From assembly GCA_020161365.1 (NCBI GenBank), contig JAIUNU010000003.1, positions 124,001 through 188,000 of the forward strand: a stretch of 64,000 nt of DNA, in the 5' to 3' direction. The DNA comes from Pseudomonadota bacterium. Lineage in GTDB: Bacteria > Pseudomonadota > Alphaproteobacteria > Caulobacterales > Caulobacteraceae. The notes beneath the pieces are model-generated. The model did no database searches. It saw only the letters and a list, made by a program, of their open reading frames with translations, and was not told the DNA's origin. Positions 38,535 through 46,397 of this stretch are shown here, piece by piece (within the stretch, counting starts at the first letter, position 1; each line of letters starts with the position of its first letter). Position numbers and translations under genes: made by a program.

Positions 38535-40700
38535 CTAGAAGTCCGTACTGATCGACAGGCGCAGGGTGCGCGGGGCGCCCAGCGTCAGATAGTTGGCGCC
38601 CGGATAGCCGCCGACCGCGACCCACTGATTGTTGTCGGTCAGGTTCTCGACGCGGGCCCGCAGGGTGACCGCCTTGCCGCCGGCCTCGAAGGCGTAGCGG
38701 GCGCCGAGGTCGTAGCGGGTCCATGCGTCGAGCGACACGGTGTTGGCGGTGTTGGCCTGCTGCGAACCGGTGTGGACCACGCGGCCCTCCAGGGTCAGGC
38801 CCTCGAGCGTGGCGATGTCCCACTCCAGGTTCAGATTGGCCTGGAACTCCGGCACGCCGATCGGGGTCTTGCCCTGCAGCGCAGACGACAGGGCGCGGTT
38901 GATCTGGGCGTCCAGCCAGGTGGCGCCGCCCAGGAGGCGCAGGCCCGGAGCGGGCTGACCGAAGACGGTCAGTTCGACGCCTTGGTTCTCCTGCTCGCCG
39001 CCGGCGGTGTAGCGGCGGCTGGACGTTTCGAAGTACTCGGCCGGCTGGGTGGTGCGGAACAGGCTGATCGAACCGCCGAACGCGCCGGCGTCGTACTTGG
39101 CGCCGATCTCGGTCTGCTCGCCGCGGAACGGCGACAGGATCTCACCGACATTCGCCACCGCCACGCCGTTGACCTGGGCCGGGGCGATCTTCCCGGGGAC
39201 CAGGGCCTCGGCGTAGTTGGCGTACAGCGAAACCTTGTCGCTGGGCTTGAACACCGCCGCCAGGGCCGGGGTGGTGGCGTCTCCGTCATAGGCGCCGTTG
39301 CGGGCCCCGGTGTTATAGTCATACGAGCGGGTCTGGATGTCCTGATAGCGCACGCCCACCGTGACCAGCAGGCGCTCGTCCAGGAACGACAGGGTGTCGG
39401 CCACCGCGACGCTGCGGTTCCTGACGCGCTCGGTGACGTTCGGATCGCTCTTCGAGCCGCCCACGAAGAAGTTCGGGTTCGGCGCGGCGACGGCCACCGG
39501 GTTGTAGAGGTTGCTGGCGAAGCCGGCGAAGTTCGAGAAGGCGTAGGCGTTCTTGGACTTCAGGTTGACCTGGGCCACCGAGGCGACGATGGCGTGACCG
39601 ACCGAACCGGTCGTGAACTTCGCGCGCAGGCCCGCGTCCGTCGAGAGGATCGAGTCCTTGCGGACGTTGTCGAAGCGGTAGGCGCTCAGTGCGCCGTCCG
39701 CCTGGGCCGTCGGGTTGGCCAGCACGTTGTCTTCCTTGCCCTGACGACCGCCCAGGGCGGCCCAGGCGCTGACCGTGTTGGTCAGGTCGAACTCGCCGCG
39801 CGCCGCGCCGAACAGCTGGCGCTCGTCGGTGTGCGTCCAGGGCTGGGCGAAGTTCTTGTTGGCCGAGGGGGCCCTGGGGATGGCGCCGGCGGGGGTCACG
39901 GTCGGACGCGCGCCCTCGATCCGGTGATCCTGCCAGCCGAGGTCGGCCGAGAAGCGGGCGCGTTCGCCGCGACGGTCCAGACCCAGGCCCAGCACCGTCA
40001 GGTCGCGCTTTTCGCGGTCGACAGCCGTCTCGCCGCCGCGCAGGGCCAGATTCACGCGTGCGCCATAGGCGTCGTTCTGACCAAAACGGCGAGCGATGTC
40101 GGCCGAGCCGTAGACCTGCTCGCCGCCGTCCCAGCCGGCCGTGAAGCGGGTCAGCGGGGTGCTGGACGCGCGCTTGGGCGTCAGGTTGAACGCGCCGCCG
40201 ACGCCGCTGCCGCCGGGAGCCGCGCCGTTCAGAAAGGCGTTGGCGCCGCGAAAGACGTCGACCCGCTCGATCAGCTCGGCCGCCACGAATTGGCGCGGCA
40301 GCACGCCGTAGAGACCGTTATAGGTCATGTCGTCGGAATAGACCGGGAAGCCGCGAACGACGTACAGCTCCTGGAAATTGCCAAAGCCCTTGGTCACGCG
40401 GACGGTTGGGTCGTTCTGCAGCACGTCGGCGACGCTGCGGGCCTGCTGGTTGCGGATCAGGGCTTCGGTGTAGCTGGTGATGGCGAACGGCGTGTCCATC
40501 GTGTCCAGCGCGCCCAGCAGGCCGACGCGCGCGCCCTTGGCGACTTGGCCACCGGCATAGGCCGGCGGCAGACGCACCTGCGAGCCGGTGATGACCACCT
40601 CTTCGACCTGGGTCGTCTCGACCTGCCGCGCCGAGGCGGGGCTGGCCACGACGCCTCCCAACAGGGCGGACGACAGCAGAAGGGCGACACGAGACGACAT
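38535..40700 (-). CDS. TonB-dependent siderophore receptor
   Basis: A 721-residue outer-membrane receptor of the ferric-siderophore type. Signal peptide 1-24 (SPASARQ). TonB box region VEEVVITGSQVRLPP (32-46). The plug includes RNQQARSVADVLQNDPTVRV, LYVVRGFPVYSDDMTYNGLY and FRGANAFLNGAAPGGSGVGG, hallmarks of siderophore receptors. Barrel ends RTLRLSISTDF. A poor Fur-like sequence (TGAGAATGCGAGTGCGTCGCA on the plus strand, near 40711-40732) lies in front of the gene. Its operon partners are the PepSY protein and the 61-residue protein. Confidence 0.93.
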   Translation of the reverse strand: MSSRVALLLSSALLGGVVASPASARQVETTQVEEVVITGSQVRLPPAYAGGQVAKGARVGLLGALDTMDTPFAITSYTEALIRNQQARSVADVLQNDPTVRVTKGFGNFQELYVVRGFPVYSDDMTYNGLYGVLPRQFVAAELIERVDVFRGANAFLNGAAPGGSGVGGAFNLTPKRASSTPLTRFTAGWDGGEQVYGSADIARRFGQNDAYGARVNLALRGGETAVDREKRDLTVLGLGLDRRGERARFSADLGWQDHRIEGARPTVTPAGAIPRAPSANKNFAQPWTHTDERQLFGAARGEFDLTNTVSAWAALGGRQGKEDNVLANPTAQADGALSAYRFDNVRKDSILSTDAGLRAKFTTGSVGHAIVASVAQVNLKSKNAYAFSNFAGFASNLYNPVAVAAPNPNFFVGGSKSDPNVTERVRNRSVAVADTLSFLDERLLVTVGVRYQDIQTRSYDYNTGARNGAYDGDATTPALAAVFKPSDKVSLYANYAEALVPGKIAPAQVNGVAVANVGEILSPFRGEQTEIGAKYDAGAFGGSISLFRTTQPAEYFETSSRRYTAGGEQENQGVELTVFGQPAPGLRLLGGATWLDAQINRALSSALQGKTPIGVPEFQANLNLEWDIATLEGLTLEGRVVHTGSQQANTANTVSLDAWTRYDLGARYAFEAGGKAVTLRARVENLTDNNQWVAVGGYPGANYLTLGAPRTLRLSISTDF

Positions 40701-40710
40701 TGGAAGATCC

Positions 40711-40732
40711 TGAGAATGCGAGTGCGTCGCAA
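40711..40732 (-). promoter_or_regulatory. Weak Fur-box-like sequence upstream of the siderophore receptor
   Basis: A near-palindromic TGAGAATGCGAG...CGCA stretch 11-32 bases before the receptor start resembles alphaproteobacterial Fur/Irr-type sites with several mismatches. Iron control of a siderophore receptor is expected from the gene's role, but this motif alone is weak. Confidence 0.3.
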
Positions 40733-40791
40733 TATCTGGCCTTCAGTGACGTTTCAACTCTTTCCTCCCCGGGATGAGGGAGGCCCCAACG

Positions 40792-40820
40792 AAAAAGCCG
40801 CCCGGGAGATCCCGGGCGGC
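40792..40820 (-). terminator. Rho-independent terminator of ilvE
   Basis: GCCGCCCGGGA/TCCCGGGCGGC forms an 11-base arm pair at 40797-40820, preceded on the plus strand by AAAAA, which is TTTTT downstream on the minus strand. It ends 27 bases past the ilvE stop. Confidence 0.85.
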
Positions 40821-40846
40821 GTCTTCGGTTCGGCTTGCGGGATGGC

Positions 40847-41737
40847 TTAGGCCGTCGCCATAGCCTCGCCGCGCACCAGGGCGGCGTAGGTGTCCATCAG
40901 GTCCAGCGACAGCTTGGCGGGCGTGAACTTGAACTCGCCCACTTCCGAGACCGGGGTCACCTCGGCGGCGGTGCCGACGATGAAGCACTCGCTAAAGGTC
41001 GACAGCTCCTCCTTCTGGATGTGGCGCTCGACGACCTCGATCCCCTTGCCCTTGGCGATGTCGATCACCGTGCGGCGGGTGATGCCGTCCAGGAAGCAGT
41101 CGGGCTTGGGGGTGTGCAGCACGCCGTCCTTGACGAAGAACACGTTTGCGCCGGTCGCCTCGGCCACATAGCCGCGATAGTCCAGCATCATCGCGTCGGC
41201 GTAGCCGTCCTTCTCGGCGGCGTGCTTAGAGATGGTGCAGATCATGTAGAGGCCTGCGGCCTTGGCGGCGACGGGCGCGGTCTTGGGGTCGGGACGCTGG
41301 TACTTGGCCCAGGTCAGGCGGATGCCCTTGGCCTTGGTCGCCGGGTCGAAATAGCTCGGCCACTCCCAGACGGCGATGGCGACGTGGATCTTGGTCTGTT
41401 GCGCCGAAACGCCGATCATCTCGCTGCCGCGCCAGGCGATCGGACGCACATAGCAGTCCTTCAGGCCGTTCTTCGCCGCCGTCGCCTTGCAGGCCTCGTC
41501 GATCTCGGCCACCGTGTAAGGGATCTTGAAATCGAGGATCTCGGCCGACTTGAACAGGCGCTCGGTATGCTCGGTCAGCTTGAAGATTTCACCGCCATAC
41601 ATGCGCTCACCTTCGAACACCGACGACGCATAGTGGAGGCCATGGGTCAAAACATGCACCTTCGCTTCGCGCCAGGGCACGAACTGCCCGTCAAGCCAGA
41701 TCCAACCGTCGCGATCGTCGAAGGGAACCAGAGACAT
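40847..41737 (-). CDS. ilvE: Branched-chain amino-acid aminotransferase
   Basis: PLP enzyme (fold type IV) interconverting valine, leucine and isoleucine with their keto acids. The 296-residue protein starts with GWIWLDGQFVPWREAKVHV and HGLHYASSVFEGER (~33-46). The catalytic lysine is in ICTISKHAAEKDGY (~166-179), and EATGANVFFV with DGITRRTVID hold phosphate-binding groups. AGGAGG is about ten bases before the ATG. It is divergent from the MarR-type gene, 80 bases away. Confidence 0.95.
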   Translation of the reverse strand: MSLVPFDDRDGWIWLDGQFVPWREAKVHVLTHGLHYASSVFEGERMYGGEIFKLTEHTERLFKSAEILDFKIPYTVAEIDEACKATAAKNGLKDCYVRPIAWRGSEMIGVSAQQTKIHVAIAVWEWPSYFDPATKAKGIRLTWAKYQRPDPKTAPVAAKAAGLYMICTISKHAAEKDGYADAMMLDYRGYVAEATGANVFFVKDGVLHTPKPDCFLDGITRRTVIDIAKGKGIEVVERHIQKEELSTFSECFIVGTAAEVTPVSEVGEFKFTPAKLSLDLMDTYAALVRGEAMATA

Positions 41738-41817
41738 CGGCCCAAGACCTCCTTATTGGGAACCGGGTTCTTAGACGCCCCGTCGCGGGACGCGTCAAAT
41801 AAAATGGACTCCCTGCG

Positions 41818-42324
41818 ATGATAGCCCCGCTGCAGCCCGGTTCGGACGATCCCCGTCTGATCCTCCGCGAGGAGGAGCTGGACGGCGGGCTGGAACTGAT
41901 CCTGCTGGCCGAGGCCTCGCTTTGGGCGGCCGTGGACGCGGTGCTCGAGACCGAGGCCCTGGGTCTTGGCCGCTCGCACTGGCGCGCGGCGTTCCTGCTG
42001 CGCCGTCGCCCGGGCATCGGGGTGCAGGACCTTTCGAAGCTGACCAGCCTGTCGAAGCAGGCCGCCAGCCGCACCCTCGCCGATCTGGAAAAGGCCGGTC
42101 TGGTCGAGCGCGTCTCCGGCGATCTGGACGGCCGTCGCCGCCCCGCGACCCTCACCGCCGAGGGCGTGGCCTTCGAGCAGCGCACGGCCGAGCGGCTGCG
42201 GGCCCTGCTGGCTCGGGCCTACCGCACCGGGGGCCTGGACGGGGTGGCCGGTACGCGACGCATCCTGGCGGCGCTGGCCGGATCGCGGCAAGGTGTCGGC
42301 CCAGCACGACGGATTTCCACATGA
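41818..42324 (+). CDS. MarR family transcriptional regulator (PetP-like)
   Basis: A 168-residue winged-helix regulator. The HTH is seen at ~55-90 (GIGVQDLSKLTSLSKQAASR) and the wing at ~98-105 (GDLDGRRRPATLT). It overlaps the next gene by four bases (ATGA), and a histidine kinase follows. The MarR plus OmpR-type pair resembles PetP-PetR of Rhodobacter, which control cytochrome bc1 expression; that link is remembered family knowledge, not shown here. Start: ATG at 41818, 80 bases from the divergent ilvE. Confidence 0.88.
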   Translation: MIAPLQPGSDDPRLILREEELDGGLELILLAEASLWAAVDAVLETEALGLGRSHWRAAFLLRRRPGIGVQDLSKLTSLSKQAASRTLADLEKAGLVERVSGDLDGRRRPATLTAEGVAFEQRTAERLRALLARAYRTGGLDGVAGTRRILAALAGSRQGVGPARRIST

Positions 42325-43022
42325 CCCCTGACGAGCGCCGCGAACGCCACATCCTGGTGGTCGACGACGACGACCGGCTGCGCAAGCTGATCAAGGAATT
42401 CCTGAGCCGCGCGGGCTTTCGCGTCACCGCCGCCTCCAGCGCCGCCGGGGCCGACAAGCTGTTCGAGGCCCTGGACTTCGACCTGATGGTGCTGGACGTG
42501 ATGATGCCCGGCGAGGACGGCATGGCCTTCACCAAGCGCCTGCGCGCCAAGGGCGGCGAGGCCGGGCGCACGCCGATCCTGATGCTGACGGCCCGCGACC
42601 AGACCGCCGACCGGATCGAGGGCCTGTCCAGCGGCGTCGACGACTATCTGGGCAAGCCTTTCGAGCCGCAGGAGCTGCTCCTGCGCATCGAGGCCATCCT
42701 GCGCCGCTCGGCCGCCCGCCCGGTGGGTCCCAAGGCGCTGAGTCTGGGCCGCTGCACCTTCGACGCCGACCGGGGAGAGCTGTCGTGCGACGGCGAGGCC
42801 GTGCGGATCACCGAGGCCGAAGTGACCCTCCTTCGTCGGCTGGCCCGCTCGCTGCACGAGCCGGTCGACCGCCTGGAACTGGCCCGCGACACCGCCGACG
42901 CCACCGGCCGCGCCGTAGACGTCCAGGTCACGCGCCTTCGCCGCAAGATCGAGCCCGATCCGAAGAACCCGCGCTACCTGCAGACGGTGCGAGGGATTGG
43001 GTATCGGCTGGCGCCGGATTGA
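42321..43022 (+). CDS. OmpR-family response regulator (PetR-like)
   Basis: A 233-residue two-component regulator. The receiver has the acidic cluster VDDDDR (14-19), phospho-acceptor D59 (LDVMMPG), and the conserved Lys in LGKPFEPQE (~113). The C-terminal winged helix (~140-230) ends VTRLRRKIEPDPKNPRYL and TVRGIGYRLAPD, typical of OmpR/PhoB. It begins by ATGA overlap with the MarR gene and is followed, after repeat A4, by its likely kinase. PetR-like by context. Confidence 0.95.
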   Translation: MTPDERRERHILVVDDDDRLRKLIKEFLSRAGFRVTAASSAAGADKLFEALDFDLMVLDVMMPGEDGMAFTKRLRAKGGEAGRTPILMLTARDQTADRIEGLSSGVDDYLGKPFEPQELLLRIEAILRRSAARPVGPKALSLGRCTFDADRGELSCDGEAVRITEAEVTLLRRLARSLHEPVDRLELARDTADATGRAVDVQVTRLRRKIEPDPKNPRYLQTVRGIGYRLAPD

Positions 43023-43037
43023 TGGGGTGCGCCGTCC

Positions 43038-43160
43038 AAATCCTCCCCCGCGCGGGGGAGGTGTCCGCGCAGCGGACGGAGGGGGAAGTTGGCCGACGGC
43101 GGGGTTGTCCTCTTCCCCCTCCGGCGCTTCGCGCCACCTCCCCCGCTGGGGGGAGGATTT
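43038..43160. repeat. Family A palindromic element, copy A4 (between response regulator and kinase)
   Basis: Begins AAATCCTCCCCC and ends GGGGGGAGGATTT, forming complementary ends, with inner GGAGGGGGAAG and CTTCCCCCTCC. Nearly identical in plan to A2. It fills the gap between the response regulator and the kinase, and its right end contains the GGGAGGA that appears to be the kinase ribosome-binding site. Confidence 0.85.
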
Positions 43161-43163
43161 AGG

Positions 43164-44501
43164 TTGCCCCTCGCCCGGCTCGATATCCCGCCCGCGCTGA
43201 AGCGCCTGCTGCCGACCACGCTGTTCGGTCGCAGCCTGCTGATCATCGTTCTGCCCGTGGCGATCATGCAGATCGCCGTGACCTGGGCGTTTTTCGACGC
43301 CCACTGGCAGAGCGTCACCGCCAAGCTGTCCGAGGGCCTGGCCGGCGACATCGCCTGGGCGGTGCAATCCTACGAGGACGATCCCAGCCCCGCCGCCGTG
43401 GAGAAACTGGCCAAGCGCGCCGAAGACTCGCTGTCGCTGTCGATCGCCTTCCAGAAGGGCCGCAAACTACCGACCGGCCACCGCCCCTCGCTGTTCGCCG
43501 CGCTCGACCGCTCGCTGGACCGGGCGCTGGAAGACCGACTGGACAACCCGTTCTGGTTCGACACCACCCGCTACCGCGCCTACATCGACATCCGCGTGAA
43601 GGTCGACGGCGGCGTGCTGCAGATCTACGCCCTGCGCGACCGCGCCTACGCCACGCAAGGCCACATCTTCATCCTGTGGATGGTGGTGGCGACCATGCTG
43701 CTGACGGCGGTGGCGATCCTGTTCATCCGCAACCAGGTGCGGGCCATCGAGCGCCTGGCCGAGGCCGCCGACGCCTTCGGCCGGGGCGAGGATCCGGACT
43801 TCAAGCCGCACGGCGCGCGGGAGGTGCGTCAGGCGGCGCTGGCCTTCATCGCCATGAAGCTGCGCATCCAGCGCCATATCGAGCAGCGCACCGCCCTCCT
43901 GGCCAGCGTCAGCCACGACCTGCGCACGCCCCTGACCCGGCTGAAGCTGGAAATGGCCATGGCCGAGCCCTGCGAGCAGATGGAGGCCATGAAGGGCGAT
44001 CTGGCCGAGATGGAGCACATGATCGACGAGTACCTGGCCTTCGCCCGCGGCGAGGGGGGCGAGGCCATCCAGGTGGTCGACCTCTCCGAACTCGTCGAGG
44101 GCGTGGTGGCCGACGCCGAGCGCGGCGGGGCGGCGGTCGAGACCGAGATCACGCAAGGCCTGGAGACGCGCCTGCGGCCCCTCACCTTCCGCCGGGCCCT
44201 GGCCAACCTGATCGACAACGGCGTGGCCCACGCCGACCGGGTGCGCGTGACGGTCAGCCCGCGTCAGACTGGTGGGGTCGATGTCGCCGTCGACGACGAC
44301 GGTCCGGGCATTCCTGAAGACAAGTACGAGGAGGCCTTCAAGCCCTTCTCGCGGCTCGACGAAAGCCGGAACCAGAACGAGAAGGGCGTGGGCTTGGGGT
44401 TGGCCATCGCCCGCGACATGGCCCGGGGCCTCGGCGGGGACCTGGTGCTGTCCCGCTCGGCCCTGGGCGGCCTGCGGGCGCTGATCAGGCTGCCGGGGTA
44501 G
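43164..44501 (+). CDS. Membrane histidine kinase, EnvZ-like
   Basis: A 445-residue sensor kinase. Two membrane helices (~20-42 and ~168-190) flank a ~125-residue periplasmic part, followed by HAMP (~190-240), HisKA with His251 in LLASVSHDLRTPLTRLKLEM, and HATPase with NLIDNGVAHA (N box), DDDGPGI and GVGLGLAIARDMA. The best start is TTG at 43164: GGGAGGA at 43151-43157 lies six bases upstream. An alternative TTG at 43089 would translate part of repeat A4 into proline-rich sequence (FAPPPPLGGG), which is unlikely. It is the likely partner of the preceding regulator. Confidence 0.92.
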   Translation: MPLARLDIPPALKRLLPTTLFGRSLLIIVLPVAIMQIAVTWAFFDAHWQSVTAKLSEGLAGDIAWAVQSYEDDPSPAAVEKLAKRAEDSLSLSIAFQKGRKLPTGHRPSLFAALDRSLDRALEDRLDNPFWFDTTRYRAYIDIRVKVDGGVLQIYALRDRAYATQGHIFILWMVVATMLLTAVAILFIRNQVRAIERLAEAADAFGRGEDPDFKPHGAREVRQAALAFIAMKLRIQRHIEQRTALLASVSHDLRTPLTRLKLEMAMAEPCEQMEAMKGDLAEMEHMIDEYLAFARGEGGEAIQVVDLSELVEGVVADAERGGAAVETEITQGLETRLRPLTFRRALANLIDNGVAHADRVRVTVSPRQTGGVDVAVDDDGPGIPEDKYEEAFKPFSRLDESRNQNEKGVGLGLAIARDMARGLGGDLVLSRSALGGLRALIRLPG

Positions 44502-44517
44502 AGCGCTAAAAACCCTG

Positions 44518-44630
44518 TGTCATCCCGGAAACGCCGCAGGCGTTATCCGGGACCCAGGGGGTGACGAAACGTCGTGCGCGCCGCCGCTGGGTCCCGGCGC
44601 TCCGCGCTTCGCGCTGCGGCCGGGATGACA
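44518..44630. repeat. Family B palindromic element, copy B3
   Basis: Begins TGTCATCCCGG and ends CCGGGATGACA. Internal ATCCGGGACCCAGGGGG and CTGGGTCCCGG are inverted and match copy B2. Lies between the convergent kinase and pheA genes. Confidence 0.85.
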
Positions 44631-44655
44631 CGATATTGTGGGCCTTTGAAGGGCG

Positions 44656-45507
44656 CTACGCCCCCCGATCCCGGAACGGATCGGCCGGATACACGCCCAG
44701 GATCTCGAAGCGCTCGGAGAAGAACTTCAGCTCGTCCAGCGCCAGGGCCAGGTTGCGGTCCTCGGGACGGCCGTCGACCTCGGCATAGAAGAAGGTGGCG
44801 GTGAAATTGCCGCCCTCCATGTAGCTTTCCAGCTTGGTCATGTTGACGCCGTTGGTCGCAAAGCCGCCCAACGCCTTGTAGAGCGCGGCGGGGAGGTTGC
44901 GGACGCGGAAGACGAAGCTGGTCACGCAGCGGTGGGTGAAGTCCGGCGCGGCGGGGGCCTTGTCGGCGGTCATCACCAGGAAGCGCGTGGTGTTGTGGCG
45001 CTCGTCCTCGATGTCCCGGGCCAGGATGTCGAGGCCATAGATCTCGGCGGCCAGGGCCGGCGCGACAGCGGCGTGGGTCGGGTTGGGCTTCAGGGCCAGG
45101 GCCTTGGCCGCGCCGGCGGTGTCGCCGGCGGCCTCGGTCTCGACGCCCAGGCGCTTCAAGCTATTGCGGCACTGGCTGAGCGCGATTGGCATCGAGCTGA
45201 CGACCCTGATGTCCTCCAGCTTGACGCCCTTGTTGGCCATCAGCTGGAAGCGGATCGGCTTGAACCGCTCGCCAATGATCTTCAGGCCCGAGGCCGGCAA
45301 CAGGTGGTGCACGTCGGCCACGCGGCCGGCGATCGAGTTCTCGATCGGGATCATGCCCAGCTGGCAAACGCCCGACTTGATGGCCTCGAAGGCCTCTTCA
45401 AAAGTCTTGCAGGGATAGGCCTCGAAGTCGGGGAAATAGGTGCGGCACGCCTCGTGGCTGTTGGCGCCGGGCTCGCCCTGGAAGGCGATCTTCTTGAGGA
45501 TGCTCAT
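44656..45507 (-). CDS. pheA: Prephenate dehydratase
   Basis: Converts prephenate to phenylpyruvate in phenylalanine synthesis. The 283-residue monofunctional enzyme has the dehydratase domain (IAFQGEPGANSHEACRTYFP at 7-26; GMIPIENSIAGRV; conserved catalytic TRFLVM near 173) and a C-terminal ACT domain (~195-280; MTKLESYMEGGNFTATFFYA) for feedback by phenylalanine. No chorismate mutase domain. Its start overlaps the stop of kdsB by four bases (ATGA), so the two form an operon. Confidence 0.96.
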   Translation of the reverse strand: MSILKKIAFQGEPGANSHEACRTYFPDFEAYPCKTFEEAFEAIKSGVCQLGMIPIENSIAGRVADVHHLLPASGLKIIGERFKPIRFQLMANKGVKLEDIRVVSSMPIALSQCRNSLKRLGVETEAAGDTAGAAKALALKPNPTHAAVAPALAAEIYGLDILARDIEDERHNTTRFLVMTADKAPAAPDFTHRCVTSFVFRVRNLPAALYKALGGFATNGVNMTKLESYMEGGNFTATFFYAEVDGRPEDRNLALALDELKFFSERFEILGVYPADPFRDRGA

Positions 45508-46241
45508 GCGTTCTTTCCTGCGGCCTGTCGCGCCGCTTCGAGGTCGGAAGGATTGTCGACGGAGATGGGCGCGGTCTGCGCCACCGCTGCGCGGATCGTC
45601 AGGCCCAGTTCCATGGCGCGCAGCTGCTCCAGCTTCTCGCGCTTTTCCAGCGACGAGGGCGCGGCGGCGTTGAACGCCTCCAGCGCCTCGCGGCGATAGC
45701 CATAGATGCCGATGTGGCGCCAGACGGGGCCGTCGCCGTAGAGGGTCGAGCGGGTGAAATAGAGCGCCCGGCCGCTTTGGCCGTCCTCTTCCATCGCCAG
45801 CACCGCCTTGACCACATCCGGGTTGCTCCGGTCGGCCGGCGACGACTCAGGGGCCACGACGGTGGCGATGTCGGCGTCGCCGAACTCCTTAAGTATTCGC
45901 GCGCAGTCGGAGAGAACCGCCGGGTCGACGAACGGCATGTCGCCCTGCAGGTTGATCACCACGTCGTGCTCGAACCCCGGATCCAGTTGCGCCAGCGCCG
46001 CCAGGATCCGATCCGAACCGGACGGCAGGTCGGGGTCGGTGAGCACCGCGTTTCCGCCAGCCTTTTGAACAGCTTCGACGATTTCAGGGTCACCAGCGGC
46101 GACCGCGACCGGCCCAATACCCGCTTCGAGGCCCTGGCGCAGAACCCGCACGATCATCGGGACCCCGCCGATATCGGCCAGGGGCTTGCCCGGCAGGCGG
46201 GTCGCGGCCATCCGAGCCGGGATCAGAATGAGGGGGTTCAT
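45504..46241 (-). CDS. kdsB: 3-deoxy-manno-octulosonate cytidylyltransferase (CMP-KDO synthetase)
   Basis: Activates KDO with CTP for lipopolysaccharide inner-core synthesis. The 245-residue protein opens with IPARMAATRLPGKPLADIGG (7-26), the nucleotide-binding loop of the family. VINLQGDMPFVDP (~99-111) and the ERLEQLRAMELG-like C-terminal block (REKLEQLRAMELGL) follow. The ATG at 46241 (MNPLILIPARM) is the family start. The pairing with pheA is common in alphaproteobacteria. Confidence 0.95.
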   Translation of the reverse strand: MNPLILIPARMAATRLPGKPLADIGGVPMIVRVLRQGLEAGIGPVAVAAGDPEIVEAVQKAGGNAVLTDPDLPSGSDRILAALAQLDPGFEHDVVINLQGDMPFVDPAVLSDCARILKEFGDADIATVVAPESSPADRSNPDVVKAVLAMEEDGQSGRALYFTRSTLYGDGPVWRHIGIYGYRREALEAFNAAAPSSLEKREKLEQLRAMELGLTIRAAVAQTAPISVDNPSDLEAARQAAGKNA

Positions 46242-46397
46242 CGGTGCAAATCTCCGCCGCCCTGTTGCGCGAGGGGCGGTAGCGTGTAAGAGACGCGAGC
46301 GCAACATGACGCGCGCTGGAGACTCGTCCTTGTGATTCCGGCGCGCGGGTTTCAAGCCCGCCGTTCGACGGGCCGATAAGAGGCTGACAAGGCTGAA

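Noticed and set aside
40711..40732. Strong Fur box at the siderophore receptor
   Set aside because: Only a degenerate near-palindrome is present; I kept it as a weak site rather than a supported Fur box.
38772..40850. A 692-codon open frame opposite the siderophore receptor
   Set aside because: The receptor reading has signal peptide, TonB box, plug and barrel end; the antisense frame has none and no start signal.
43089..43163. Longer N-terminus for the EnvZ-like kinase starting at TTG 43089
   Set aside because: This would translate part of repeat A4 into a low-complexity proline-rich stretch; the TTG at 43164 has the Shine-Dalgarno match and precedes the first helix.
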